Source: Mycolicibacterium hodleri
GTDB taxonomy: Bacteria; Actinomycetota; Actinomycetes; Mycobacteriales; Mycobacteriaceae
DNA: 64,000 nt
Assembly (NCBI RefSeq): GCF_025822245.1
Contig: NZ_JACKTL010000068.1
Coordinates: forward strand, 26,414-90,413
Reading direction: 5' to 3'
The stretch's first letter is position 1. Each line of letters opens with the position of its first letter. The notes under the pieces are model-generated. The model saw only the letters and a program-made list of their open reading frames with translations, did no database searches and had not been told where the DNA came from. The position numbers and the translations under genes were made by a program. Positions 1-9,344 of this stretch are shown piece after piece.

Positions 1-22
1 AGGGTCTTAAGGGGTTGTCGTC

Positions 23-862
23 ATGTTTCGTCGTGTGGGATTGGCCGTTCTCGTCGCAGGAACCACGTTCGCCGGAGTCGCCACCGGCACGGCCGGCGCC
101 GCAGCCGGGTGCGGTGACTTTCACTGGCTCGGCGCCGCGGGTTCGGGTCAGCGCGACGGTGCCGGCTTGACGGCCAACGGGGGCATGGGCCCCGTGGTGT
201 ACCAGTCGTTCCAGCAGTTGCAGTCCGAGTTGGCCGCCTCGGGGCAGACGATCACCGCCGAAGCCGTCCAGTACCCCGCGGCACCCGTCCCGCTCAACGG
301 CGGCATCGGCGGCTGGATGGGGTTCATGGACAGCGTGAAGGCGGGCACCGACGCCGCCGCCAAGCAGTTCGAGGCGTTCACCGAGCGGTGCCCGACGACC
401 AAGGTGGTGCTCGCCGGCTACTCGCAGGGCGCCATGGTGATCCACCGCAACCTGCACGACCTCGCCGACGACCCGCACGTGGCGGCGGCACTGCTCATCG
501 CCGACGGCGACCGGCTGCCCACCGACACCACGGTCAACCTGGGTTCGACTGCGGTGGTGCCCAGCGTGGGCAAGGGCGTCGCCCAGGAACATTCCTTCCT
601 GGCGTCGGCTCCCACCTCGGAGCTGCCACCGGAGATGGGTGCGCGCACGGTCAGCGTCTGCGACGTCGGCGACCCGGTCTGCGACGCCGACCCCGATGCC
701 GACTCCGACGATGCGCTGTCACCGGCCGCCCTTGCGATCCACACCTCCTACGCCCCCACGAGCAGCGGCGCACATGCCTGGGGCGCACCGCTGTATCAGC
801 TGGTGGCGAATGCCGCCGTCGAGCCGTCCTCGGCAACGGGGCTGGCCGCGCCCGTCAGATGA
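23..862 (+). CDS. Secreted cutinase-family serine esterase
   Basis: Predicted exported alpha/beta hydrolase of the cutinase (Culp) family, 279 residues, probably acting on ester lipids outside the cell. The N-terminus has two basic residues, a hydrophobic core and an Ala-rich cleavage region ending near residue 27, as in a Sec signal peptide. The nucleophile lies in GYSQG (Ser134); Asp217 in the GDPVC motif and His240 complete the expected triad. Between Asp217 and His240 is an acidic run, DADPDADSDD, that makes the Asp-His spacing longer than I expect for the family. The ATG at 23 follows an AAGGGG box. The gene ends by overlapping the 3' end of the convergent amylase-family gene by 8 bases. 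The substrate cannot be deduced. Confidence 0.88.
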   Translation: MFRRVGLAVLVAGTTFAGVATGTAGAAAGCGDFHWLGAAGSGQRDGAGLTANGGMGPVVYQSFQQLQSELAASGQTITAEAVQYPAAPVPLNGGIGGWMGFMDSVKAGTDAAAKQFEAFTERCPTTKVVLAGYSQGAMVIHRNLHDLADDPHVAAALLIADGDRLPTDTTVNLGSTAVVPSVGKGVAQEHSFLASAPTSELPPEMGARTVSVCDVGDPVCDADPDADSDDALSPAALAIHTSYAPTSSGAHAWGAPLYQLVANAAVEPSSATGLAAPVR

Positions 863-2537
863 TCGGGTCGTCGTCCGGCCGGACGAGCCTCAACCACCGG
901 TAGCCGTATGGATCGAGGCTGAGCTCCGTACGGCCCGAGCCGTCGAGGGGATGCTCGGTGAGCCCGTCGAGCAGGCTCACCAACACCGATCCCGAGGGCG
1001 CATCCGCGAGTTCGACCGGCACCAGGGCGCCGTCTGCGCCAAAGTTGTGCAGTGCCACCATCTGCCAGCCCGACTGCTCCTCGCGGCACACGTGGGCCAA
1101 CACCGATCGATGGGGTTGTTCCAGCACCTCGACGGTCGACCAGCCGATCTGCGGCTGCTGGCGGTAGGTGTAGACGAGGTCGCGGATGAACCACCAAAAC
1201 GAGTGGTGGTCGCGGCGTTGTGCGGCGACGTTGACGCGATCGGGGCCGAACAGACCGTCGGGAAGGGGTCTGGTGAGCCGCCGCTTCGCCGCCGTCGAGA
1301 AGCCGCCGTTGGCGCCACCCGTCCACTGCATGGGGCTGCGGACTGCCAATCGCCCTGGGATGTCGAGGTTTTCGCCCATTCCGATCTCCTCACCGTAGAA
1401 CAGCACGGGACTGCCCGGCGTGGAGAAGGCCAGTGAGTACACCATCCGCATCCGACGCTCGTCACCGCCGACCATGGTCGGCAACCGTCGCCGGAGACCG
1501 CGGTCGTAGAGCTGCATGTCGGGGTCGGGGCCAAAGGCGTCGAAGACCTCCTGGCGTTCGGCGTCGCTCAGCTTGTCCAGGGTCAGCTCGTCGTGATTGC
1601 GCACGAAGTTGGCCCACTGGCTGGTGATGTCGAGGGTGGGGCGCTGACGCATCGCCTTGGCCAACGGGCGCGCGTCGCCGCGGGCGAGTGAGAGGTAGAC
1701 GTTCTGCATTCCGATGAAGTCGAACTGCATGTTGAGTCCGTCGCCGTCGGGGCCACCGAAGAACTTCTTCTGGTCCTCGTAGGCGACGTTGACCTCGCCG
1801 AGGAGCACGGCGTCGCCGACCCGGCGGGTGACGAAGTTGCGGACGTCGCCGAGGTATTCGAACGGGTCGAAGGAGCCCGGCTCGCCGGGAACGGAATCCC
1901 TGGCGAACAGGAAGGGGACCGCGTCGATCCGGAACCCGGAGACGCCGAGTTCGAGCCAGAACCCCAGCGTCCGCGAAATCTCCTCCTGGACCTTGGGATT
2001 GGCGATGTTGAGGTCGGGCTGGTGCTTGTAGAAGTGGTGTAGATACCACTGGTTGGTCTTGGGATCGAGCTCCCAGATGCTGTCCTCCTGGTCGGGGAAG
2101 ACCACGTCCTTGGGATCGGACTTCGGCTCGGTCGCACTCCACACGTAGTAGTCGCGGTACGGGTCGTCGACGCTTCGGCGAGCGGACTTGAACCAGGGAT
2201 GCGCGTCGGAGGTGTGGTTCATGACGAAGTCGACGATCACCCGGATGCCCGCCGCCCGGGCGGTACGCACCAATTCGACGAAGTCGCCGAGGTTGCCCAA
2301 CCGCGGGTCGACGCCGAAGAAGTCGACGATGTCGTACCCGTCGTCCTTCTGGGCCGTCGGATAGAACGGCATCAACCACAGGCACGTCACGCCCAGATCG
2401 GCGAGGTACTCGACGCGATCGGCCATCCCGCGGATGTCGCCGGTCCCGTCACCGTTGGAGTCGTAGAACGTCTCGACGTCCGCACAGTAGAAGACGGCGT
2501 TCTTCCACCACAGGTCGCCGCTGTCGATGCTCCTCAT
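855..2537 (-). CDS. GH13 alpha-amylase-family enzyme, trehalose-synthase-like
   Basis: A 560-residue glycoside hydrolase family 13 enzyme close in sequence style to TreS (maltose/trehalose interconversion), for example NHTSDAHPWF and the SNGDGTGD region near residue 30. The catalytic residues are present: nucleophile Asp205 in GFRIDAVPF, acid/base Glu248 in LLGEVN, and Asp316 in RNHDE. Like TreS it lacks an attached maltokinase domain. The reading frame is open for another 109 codons upstream, but homology begins at the ATG at 2537 and the upstream residues are low-complexity, so I start there. No strong ribosome site is visible, so the transcript could be leaderless. It diverges from the stress-signalling operon at 2854. 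Trehalose synthase or a related glucan-active enzyme is likely; exact specificity is inferred. Confidence 0.85.
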   Translation of the reverse strand: MRSIDSGDLWWKNAVFYCADVETFYDSNGDGTGDIRGMADRVEYLADLGVTCLWLMPFYPTAQKDDGYDIVDFFGVDPRLGNLGDFVELVRTARAAGIRVIVDFVMNHTSDAHPWFKSARRSVDDPYRDYYVWSATEPKSDPKDVVFPDQEDSIWELDPKTNQWYLHHFYKHQPDLNIANPKVQEEISRTLGFWLELGVSGFRIDAVPFLFARDSVPGEPGSFDPFEYLGDVRNFVTRRVGDAVLLGEVNVAYEDQKKFFGGPDGDGLNMQFDFIGMQNVYLSLARGDARPLAKAMRQRPTLDITSQWANFVRNHDELTLDKLSDAERQEVFDAFGPDPDMQLYDRGLRRRLPTMVGGDERRMRMVYSLAFSTPGSPVLFYGEEIGMGENLDIPGRLAVRSPMQWTGGANGGFSTAAKRRLTRPLPDGLFGPDRVNVAAQRRDHHSFWWFIRDLVYTYRQQPQIGWSTVEVLEQPHRSVLAHVCREEQSGWQMVALHNFGADGALVPVELADAPSGSVLVSLLDGLTEHPLDGSGRTELSLDPYGYRWLRLVRPDDDPII

Positions 2538-2853
2538 GCGTCGTGCCGCAGCTGCGCTGGACTGACGTGCTCGTTGGAGCGGGGGAAGGCGATGACCGTC
2601 ATGCCGGACGGCATACCCGTTCTTCCGCAGCCTTACGTCCGCGTCAGATTTGCGGTCGTGGGAGTCGGCAGCTCGCCTTAACCTGACGAGATCGGTAGGT
2701 TGGTCGGTGGTTGAGCTTCCAGCCGGTCGCCGTCGCGACCCGTCGATCCGGTCGTCGCACCTGATCGCGGGTCGAACGCCGCCTGGGTGCGGGTTCTTCA
2801 CGACGTCGACATGGCAGCTGACACGTCGCGACGACGCGCTGGGAGGTGGGGCT
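2538..2853. promoter_or_regulatory. Divergent intergenic region with a short palindrome
   Basis: This 316-base gap separates the amylase-family gene from the phosphatase operon and must hold promoters for both. The only clear symmetry is a palindrome ATGCCG-GA-CGGCAT at 2601-2614. I could not assign a -35/-10 pair with confidence, including for SigF- or SigB-like consensus sequences. No credible small gene is visible. Confidence 0.4.
2841..2850 (+). promoter_or_regulatory. Strong ribosome binding site deciding the phosphatase start
   Basis: GGGAGGTGGG lies 3 bases before the ATG at 2854. The frame is open far upstream, but this Shine-Dalgarno sequence and the start of homology argue for translation beginning at 2854. 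Confidence 0.6.
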
Positions 2854-4152
2854 ATGGCGGTCAACCCGACGGCTTCGTTGCACCCGACGGCTCAGGACTC
2901 CGCCGCCAATCTGCGCGCCGGCGAGCAGTTGGTCGACGACGTCGGCACGGGACTGTCCGGTTCGCTGAATCTGCGTCGCACGGCACTTCGGCTGTTGACG
3001 ATGATCCGCCCGCGGCTCGCCGACTGGGGGATGGTCGTCCTGCCCGGCGACCGCCCGGGCTCGCTGACGTTGGTCGGAGGCGACGACGCCGGCTTCCACG
3101 CCGTCATCTCCACGGCCGCCATCGCCGAGCTCGAGCTCAGTCGCCTGTTGCGGACCGGTGGCACGGAGCTGCGGCACGTCATGATGGACGACGACGCCGA
3201 GGGCGATCTCGCCGGCATGATTCCGCACCCCCGGCTTGTCGCCGAGGCCGCCTCGATGCGCCCGGCGGATCTGCTCACCGTGGGTCTCAACGCGCGGGGC
3301 GCGACCATCGGTGCACTGGTGCTGATTCGGTGCGAGGGGCGGGGCTTCGAGGCCCGCGACGTGACGGTCGCCGAGAGAGTCGCGACGAGCGCCGCGATGG
3401 CCTTGGATTCCGCACGACTCTACGAGGAGCGCGGGCGCATCGCGTCGGTTCTGCAGAGCAGCCTTCGGCCGCCGTCGCTGCCAGAGGTCGACGGGGCGCG
3501 GTTGGCCGCCAGGTACCGGCCCGCGGCCGAACACCTCGACATCGGAGGCGACTTCTACGACGTGCACGGCCGAGGGGACGACTGGCTGCTGTCGGTCGGC
3601 GACGTCTCCGGCAAGGGCGTGGAGGCGGCCGCGCTGACCGGTCGAACCCGCCAAAGCATCCGTACGGCCTGCTTTTTCGATCGTCGTCCCGAGGTCGTCC
3701 TCGGGGCGCTGAACACGGTGCTCTTCGACGAGCACACGAAGGACTTCGTCACCGTGGTGTGCGCCAGGATGCGTCGCGACGGCGACGGGCGATTCGTGGT
3801 CGACGTGGCCGCGGCAGGTCATCCGCCGCCCATCGTGCTGCGTCGCGACGGCCGGGTCGAAACGGTCGGCGTCAGTGGCACCGCGGTCGGCATGATCGCC
3901 CAGGTGCGGTACCGGCCGGCCACCGTCGCCCTCGAGTCCGGCGACACCATGCTGATGTTCACCGACGGAGTCGACGAGGCCACGGGTCCCGACGGCATGT
4001 ACGGCGTCGACCGGCTCGTGGCCTTGCTGCCCCGCTATGCCGGCGCCGGCCCCGAAGTGCTCTGTGAGGCGATCGAGCAGGACGTCCTCGAATACCTCGA
4101 CGGTCGGCAGCACGACGACATCGCGTTGCTCGCGGTGACATGCGGCGACTAG
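2854..4152 (+). CDS. GAF-PP2C (SpoIIE/RsbU-type) serine phosphatase
   Basis: A 432-residue protein with a GAF-like sensory domain at about residues 30-170 and a C-terminal SpoIIE-type PP2C phosphatase. All acidic metal ligands are visible: DIGGDFYD (Asp229, Asp233), VGDVSGKG (Asp250), FTDGVDEA (Asp371) and HDDIALL (Asp421/422), so it should be active. Proteins of this class dephosphorylate phospho-STAS anti-sigma antagonists. It is the first gene of a four-gene unit that also encodes a kinase and an STAS protein, and its end overlaps the next gene by 13 bases. The signal bound by the GAF domain is unknown. Confidence 0.9.
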   Translation: MAVNPTASLHPTAQDSAANLRAGEQLVDDVGTGLSGSLNLRRTALRLLTMIRPRLADWGMVVLPGDRPGSLTLVGGDDAGFHAVISTAAIAELELSRLLRTGGTELRHVMMDDDAEGDLAGMIPHPRLVAEAASMRPADLLTVGLNARGATIGALVLIRCEGRGFEARDVTVAERVATSAAMALDSARLYEERGRIASVLQSSLRPPSLPEVDGARLAARYRPAAEHLDIGGDFYDVHGRGDDWLLSVGDVSGKGVEAAALTGRTRQSIRTACFFDRRPEVVLGALNTVLFDEHTKDFVTVVCARMRRDGDGRFVVDVAAAGHPPPIVLRRDGRVETVGVSGTAVGMIAQVRYRPATVALESGDTMLMFTDGVDEATGPDGMYGVDRLVALLPRYAGAGPEVLCEAIEQDVLEYLDGRQHDDIALLAVTCGD

Positions 4153-5198
4153 GCGAGCGTCGAAACCCGTTGGAGGCGTACGACGCGGCTCTCGCGAGCG
4201 GAGACACCGAGACGGTGACGTCGCTCGTCGCCGAAATGCTCTGCGAGGGTGCGGATCCCGTGTCGGTGCTCACCGACGTGGTGGCCGCCGCTCAGCGGGA
4301 AGTCGGCCGGCGCTGGCAGCTAGGCGAATTCACGGTGGCGCAGGAGCACGCGGCCACCGCGACGGCCATCTCGGCGACCAAGGTCGTCGCCCATCACGTC
4401 CGGCAGATGCCGGTGACCCGGGGCAAGGTGCTGGTCGCCTGTGCCGAACGCGAGTGGCACGCGCTGCCCGCGATGATGATCGAATGCGCGCTGCGCGCCA
4501 ACGGCTGGGACACCACCCTGCTCGGCGCGTCGACGAATCCGTTGCGGCTCAACCAATATCTGCACGACCTGGGACCCGACGCCGTCGCGGTGAGTTGTTC
4601 GGTGCTGGGCTCGTTGCCGACCTGTCGACGATTCATCGAGGCCACGACGGCCAGCGGGACGCCGATCCTGGTGGGCGGCCCGGCGTTCGGCGGCGACGAC
4701 GTGCGGGCGGTCGCCCTGGGCGCCACCGCGTGGGCGCGCGACGCGCACGGCGCCATCGTGGCGATGGACGGGCTGCCGGCGGTGGTGTCACCAGCGAAGC
4801 CCCTGGCCGCCGAGCGGACTGCCGAGCAGTCGGCGCTGGAGTCCGACCATCGTCGGCTCGTCGCGCGGCTGCGTGAACGGTGGTCGCTGGTCGCCGCGGC
4901 CACCACTCCCGACGCAGACTGCCTCAACAGCGTCATCGACGTCGCCGACGACGTGCTGCACCAGATCCTCCACGCGGTGGAGGTGGTGCTGCTCACCGGT
5001 GACCACCGGGTGCTGGCCGAGACGGCCTGGTGGATCGACGACCTGTTGCGTACCCGAGGTGCCGACCCGCAGATGATGGGTGAACTGGTGGACATCTTCA
5101 CCGCCGCGATGCGTGACTACCCGTTGGCAGCCACGATGTTGGCCGTCCACTTCGCCGTACCGGGTGACTGGCGCCAGGACCGGACAACCGGCGAATGA
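4140..5198 (+). CDS. Cobalamin-binding photoreceptor-like protein
   Basis: A 352-residue protein with a helical B12-binding cap (about residues 10-85) and a Rossmann-type B12-binding domain (about 95-215). It carries Trp59, nine residues, then Glu69-His70: the Wx9EH signature of CarH/LitR adenosylcobalamin photoreceptors. His107 in EREWHALP fits the lower axial ligand. The residue after Trp59 is Gln, where T. thermophilus CarH has the upper-ligand His. There is no MerR DNA-binding domain; instead a C-terminal helical region of about 125 residues of unknown fold follows. It overlaps the phosphatase gene and ends 3 bases before the kinase gene, so it probably feeds a light or B12 signal into that module. 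Cobalamin binding is well supported; light sensing is inference. Confidence 0.82.
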   Translation: MRRLGERRNPLEAYDAALASGDTETVTSLVAEMLCEGADPVSVLTDVVAAAQREVGRRWQLGEFTVAQEHAATATAISATKVVAHHVRQMPVTRGKVLVACAEREWHALPAMMIECALRANGWDTTLLGASTNPLRLNQYLHDLGPDAVAVSCSVLGSLPTCRRFIEATTASGTPILVGGPAFGGDDVRAVALGATAWARDAHGAIVAMDGLPAVVSPAKPLAAERTAEQSALESDHRRLVARLRERWSLVAAATTPDADCLNSVIDVADDVLHQILHAVEVVLLTGDHRVLAETAWWIDDLLRTRGADPQMMGELVDIFTAAMRDYPLAATMLAVHFAVPGDWRQDRTTGE

Positions 5199-5201
5199 CG
5201 A

Positions 5202-8200
5202 GTGACGAGAGGCAATTCCGTGGTCTTCCGCGATGACGACGAGATCGGTCGTGACCTGGCCATGGTGGACTGGACGGCCACCCCGCTGGGGCCGCCGGAG
5301 CTGTGGCCGCAGAGCCTCCGCACGGCGGTCAGCATCCTGTTGGCGTCCCGGTTTCCCATGTGGATGGCGTGGGGGCCCGATCTGACGTTCTTCTGCAACG
5401 CCGCCTATCGCCGCGACACCCTCGGCAGCAAGTACCCCTGGGCACTCGGCCGGCCCGCGAGCGAAGTGTGGGAGGAGATCTGGCCCGACATCGGACCGCG
5501 GATCGCATCGGTTCTCTCGACCGGTGAGGCGACGTGGGACGAAGCACTGTTGCTGTTTCTCGAGAGGTCGGGCTATTCGGAGGAGACCTATCACACGTTT
5601 TCCTACAGTCCGTTGCGCGACGAGGACGCCCGCGTGGTCGGCATGTTGTGCGTCGTCAGCGAGGACACCGACCGGGTGATCGCCGAGCGTCGAATGGCGA
5701 CGCTGCGCGACCTCGGCTCCGATCCGAGTGTCGTCCGCACGGAGCGGCAGATGTTGGACTTCGCGGCCAGTCAACTCGCCGGCAATGCGTACGACCTGCC
5801 CTTCACGTTGACCTACCTGTTCGGCGACGAACCAGATCGCGGCGACGCCCACCTCGCCGGCGTCAGTGGCATCGTCCTCGGTCATCGGGCTGTCCCGCAG
5901 ACCATCTCGGCGCGCGAACCGGCGGTGTGGCCGGTCGCCGAGGCCGCCCGCGGCGAGACCGCGCTGGTGGAGCTGGACGGTCGGATGCTCGACCTGCCGT
6001 CCGGCGCGTGGGCGGGCCCGCCGACGGCGGCGCTCGTGGTTCCGCTGTTGCAGCAGGGCGGCGCACCGGTGGGGTTCCTGGTCGCGGCACTGAACCGCCA
6101 CCGATCGCTCGACGACGGCTACCGGGGCTTCGTCGAACTCGTCGCGGGACACATCGCCGCGGGGGTGGGCAGCGCGCGCAGCTATCAGGCCCAGCAGCAG
6201 CGTGCCGAGGAATTGGCGGAACTGGACAGTGCGAAGACGGCCTTCTTCTCCAACATCAGCCACGAGTTCCGGACCCCGCTGACGTTGATCCTCGGACCGG
6301 TCGACGACTTGCGCGCGGCGGCGAGCGGTCTGGACCAGGCCACTCGCGACGAGCTGGACCTGGTCCACCGCAACGGGTTACGGCTTGCCAAGCTCGTCAA
6401 CACCCTGCTCGACTTCTCCCGCATTCAGGCCGGGCGGATGCAGGCCAAGTTCGAGCCCGTCGACCTCTCGGCCGTCACCGCGGAACTGGCCAGCGTGTTC
6501 CGGTCCGCGTTCGACCGGGCGGGGTTGGACTTCGTCGTCGACTGCCCGCCGCTCGACCAACCCGTCTACCTGGACCGCGACATGTGGGAAAAAGTCGTGT
6601 TGAACCTCCTGTCGAACGCCCTGAAGTTCACGTTCGACGGATCCGTCACCGTTCGGGTGCGCGGGGAGGGCTCGGGTGCGGTGGTGACCGTGACCGACAC
6701 CGGTATCGGGGTGGCCGCCGCCGAGATGCCCCGGCTGTTCGAACGGTTTCACCGCATCGAGACCGCCCGGGCGCGGTCGACCGAGGGCAGCGGCATCGGG
6801 CTGGCGCTGGTCCGCGAACTGGTCGGACTGCAGGGCGGCACGATCAGCGCCGACAGTCGGGAGGGCGAGGGGACCACCTTCACCGTCCACGTTCCCTACG
6901 GCTCGGGACACGTTGCCCACGAAGGTGTCTCGACGTCGGGGACCGGTGCGACGACCGGTGCCGTCGCGCAGCCCTACGTGCAGGAGGCGCTGCGCTGGCT
7001 GCCGTCGGATCCGGCGTCACCCGAATCCGACGCGCCATCGGCCGTCGTCACCTCCCTGGCAGGCGGTGAGGATCCGGTTCGGGTCCTGGTGGCCGACGAC
7101 AACGCGGACATGCGCGAGTACCTCACCAATCTCCTGCGCACCTCGGGCTATGTGGTCACTGCCGTGACCGACGGCCTCGAGGCGCTCACCGCCATCCGCG
7201 AGCGGGCACCCGACATCCTCGTCAGCGACGTGATGATGCCGGGCCTGGACGGGCTCGAGCTGCTCGCCACCCTGCGTGGCGATCCGCGGACGGTCGCGCT
7301 ACCCGTTCTCCTGTTGTCGGCGCGCGCGGGCCAGGAGGCGTCGATCGAGGGCCTGCGGGCAGGGGCCGACGACTATTTGGTGAAACCCTTTGCGGCCGCT
7401 GAACTCCTGGCCCGCGTGCGGGCCAACGTCGAGCTCGCCAGGTTGCGCAACCACCACGCCCGGTGGCGCACGGCGCTGGTGGACTCCCTGCAGGAGGCGT
7501 TCTTCGTCTGCGACGAGCACGGCGCCGTCATCGAGATCAACGCCGCGTTCGTCGACATGCTCGGATACGGACCCGCGGGCCTGCCGTATGCGCCAGTGCA
7601 TCCGTGGTGGCCCGACGCCGAGACCGACCCGGAAGCCCACCGATCGGTCCAGGCCGCGTTCGCGGGTCTGCTCAACGAAACGCACGGCACCTTCACCGTC
7701 CCCGTGACGCACCGGGACGGTCACCGCCTGTGGGTCGCCGTCAACTTCAACCACGCCGAGGATCCCGACACGGCCCGACGGGTCATGGTCGGCACGTTCC
7801 GCGACGTCACCTCGGAGCACTACACCGTGCAACGTCAGACGGCACTTGCCGCCCTGAACCAGCAACTGGCGCAGGCTGATTCGCTCGATGATGCGCTGCT
7901 GGGCGCCATCGGCGAGCTCAAGGGCGTGTGGCGGGCACGGCGCGTCCTGGCCGTGACGTTCCCCAGTGCCGCCGCCGACGCGGACACCCCCGAGCTCCTG
8001 TGCGTCGGCGAGCCGATCGAATGGGCCGAACTGACCGCAGACCAGCGCGAGTCGATCGTGAACGTGCGGGACGCGGGCCTGCTGACCACCTCGACCGCGA
8101 CGACGAGCTCTGGCGGCATCTCGCTGCAGCATCCGCGAGGGGTGCTGGTGGTCTGGGTGGAATTGTCCGAGCAACGGCCGTTCGGGCCGAGGGATCACAC

Positions 8201-9344
8201 CCTGCTCGCCGTACTGGCCGGGCGGCTGGGCCAAGGACTTCACCGCGCGTACCAGCTGGACGAACAGCGGGAGACCGCGGTGGCGCTGCAGCACGCCATG
8301 CTGGGACCGGCGAACCTGCCGACGGGCTTCACCGTGCGGTACCACCCGGCCAGTCGGCCGCTTCAGGTCGGCGGCGACTGGTACGACGTCGTGGACCTCG
8401 ACGACGGGCGGGTGGCGCTCATCGTCGGCGACTGCGTCGGCCACGGCCTGGGTGCCGCGACCGTGATGGGTCAACTGCGCAGCGCCTGTCGTGCCCTGTT
8501 CCTCGAACAGTCCTCTCCCAGTGCCGTTCTCGCCGGAATGGATCGTTTCGCGGCGCGGCTTCCCGGTGCGCGCTGCACGACGGCCTTCTGCGCGGTGCTC
8601 ACCCGCGACAGCGGTGAGCTCGTCTTCTCCAGTGCGGGGCATCCGCCGCCGATCCTGGTACTGGCCGACGGGACCACGACCATGCTGGAGGGCGGGCGTG
8701 GGCTCCCACTGGCGTTGCAGCTCGGCCGGACCCGGCCCGAAGTGCGCATGACGTTGCCCGCCAGGGCCACGCTGGTGCTCTACACCGACGGTCTGGTGGA
8801 ACGCCGCGGCACCTCGATGGACGACGGCATGGTCCGCGCCGCCGACCTCGTCAGGGGCGGGCGCATGGACGAGCTCGACGCCGTCGCCGATCACCTCATG
8901 TCCGAACTGGAGCCCGGCGGCGGCTATCCCGACGACGTCGCCCTGTTGCTGTACCGCCGACCGGGGCCCTTGAACGTGACGTTCGTCGCCGACTCCGCCC
9001 AGCTCGCGCCGATTCGGGACGCGTTGCGCGGCTGGCTGACTCAGGCGGGAGTGGACGACGAGCGGATGCAGGACGTCCTCATTGCCACGGGCGAGGCCGT
9101 GTCGAACGCCATCGAACACGGTCACCGGGATCGCCCCGACGGCGTCGTCTCCCTGCGCGCCGCCGCCCTGGTCGACCGGCTTCGGGTGACGGTCACCGAC
9201 ACGGGCACCTGGAAACGGCCCCGGGCCGTCGCCGACATCAGTCGTGGCCGTGGCATGGCGCTCATGCGAGGCTTGATGGAGGACTTCACCATTCACTCCG
9301 ACGACGTCGGCACCACGGTTTCCATGCACGCGAGGATTGACTAA
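5202..9344 (+). CDS. Hybrid histidine kinase/response regulator/PP2C phosphatase/RsbW-type kinase
   Basis: A 1380-residue soluble signalling protein. Order: PAS (about 20-165), GAF (about 175-325), HisKA with SNISHEFRTPL (His354), HATPase with NLLSNALKF and GSGIGLAL, receiver domain with Asp676 in SDVMMPG and Lys in VKPF, PAS (about 760-880), GAF (about 890-1020), PP2C phosphatase with VGGDWYDV, VGDCVGHG (Asp1077), YTDG and PDDVALL, then an RsbW-type ATPase with EAVSNAIEHG (1298-1307), DTGTW and GRGMALM. Every catalytic motif I looked for is intact. It should combine two-component phosphotransfer with STAS phosphatase and STAS/sigma-directed kinase activity, somewhat like M. tuberculosis Rv1364c but with a kinase-receiver part added and the STAS partner encoded separately. 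Start is GTG at 5202; its stop overlaps the next ATG. Confidence 0.9.
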   Translation: MTRGNSVVFRDDDEIGRDLAMVDWTATPLGPPELWPQSLRTAVSILLASRFPMWMAWGPDLTFFCNAAYRRDTLGSKYPWALGRPASEVWEEIWPDIGPRIASVLSTGEATWDEALLLFLERSGYSEETYHTFSYSPLRDEDARVVGMLCVVSEDTDRVIAERRMATLRDLGSDPSVVRTERQMLDFAASQLAGNAYDLPFTLTYLFGDEPDRGDAHLAGVSGIVLGHRAVPQTISAREPAVWPVAEAARGETALVELDGRMLDLPSGAWAGPPTAALVVPLLQQGGAPVGFLVAALNRHRSLDDGYRGFVELVAGHIAAGVGSARSYQAQQQRAEELAELDSAKTAFFSNISHEFRTPLTLILGPVDDLRAAASGLDQATRDELDLVHRNGLRLAKLVNTLLDFSRIQAGRMQAKFEPVDLSAVTAELASVFRSAFDRAGLDFVVDCPPLDQPVYLDRDMWEKVVLNLLSNALKFTFDGSVTVRVRGEGSGAVVTVTDTGIGVAAAEMPRLFERFHRIETARARSTEGSGIGLALVRELVGLQGGTISADSREGEGTTFTVHVPYGSGHVAHEGVSTSGTGATTGAVAQPYVQEALRWLPSDPASPESDAPSAVVTSLAGGEDPVRVLVADDNADMREYLTNLLRTSGYVVTAVTDGLEALTAIRERAPDILVSDVMMPGLDGLELLATLRGDPRTVALPVLLLSARAGQEASIEGLRAGADDYLVKPFAAAELLARVRANVELARLRNHHARWRTALVDSLQEAFFVCDEHGAVIEINAAFVDMLGYGPAGLPYAPVHPWWPDAETDPEAHRSVQAAFAGLLNETHGTFTVPVTHRDGHRLWVAVNFNHAEDPDTARRVMVGTFRDVTSEHYTVQRQTALAALNQQLAQADSLDDALLGAIGELKGVWRARRVLAVTFPSAAADADTPELLCVGEPIEWAELTADQRESIVNVRDAGLLTTSTATTSSGGISLQHPRGVLVVWVELSEQRPFGPRDHTLLAVLAGRLGQGLHRAYQLDEQRETAVALQHAMLGPANLPTGFTVRYHPASRPLQVGGDWYDVVDLDDGRVALIVGDCVGHGLGAATVMGQLRSACRALFLEQSSPSAVLAGMDRFAARLPGARCTTAFCAVLTRDSGELVFSSAGHPPPILVLADGTTTMLEGGRGLPLALQLGRTRPEVRMTLPARATLVLYTDGLVERRGTSMDDGMVRAADLVRGGRMDELDAVADHLMSELEPGGGYPDDVALLLYRRPGPLNVTFVADSAQLAPIRDALRGWLTQAGVDDERMQDVLIATGEAVSNAIEHGHRDRPDGVVSLRAAALVDRLRVTVTDTGTWKRPRAVADISRGRGMALMRGLMEDFTIHSDDVGTTVSMHARID

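Noticed and set aside
2644..4113. Long minus-strand open frames antisense to the PP2C gene and other genes, for example also 4788-6368 and 7299-9353
   Set aside because: They are byproducts of high GC codon bias; their translations are low-complexity, rich in Arg, His, Gly and Gln, with no domain motifs, while the opposite strand encodes complete known domains.
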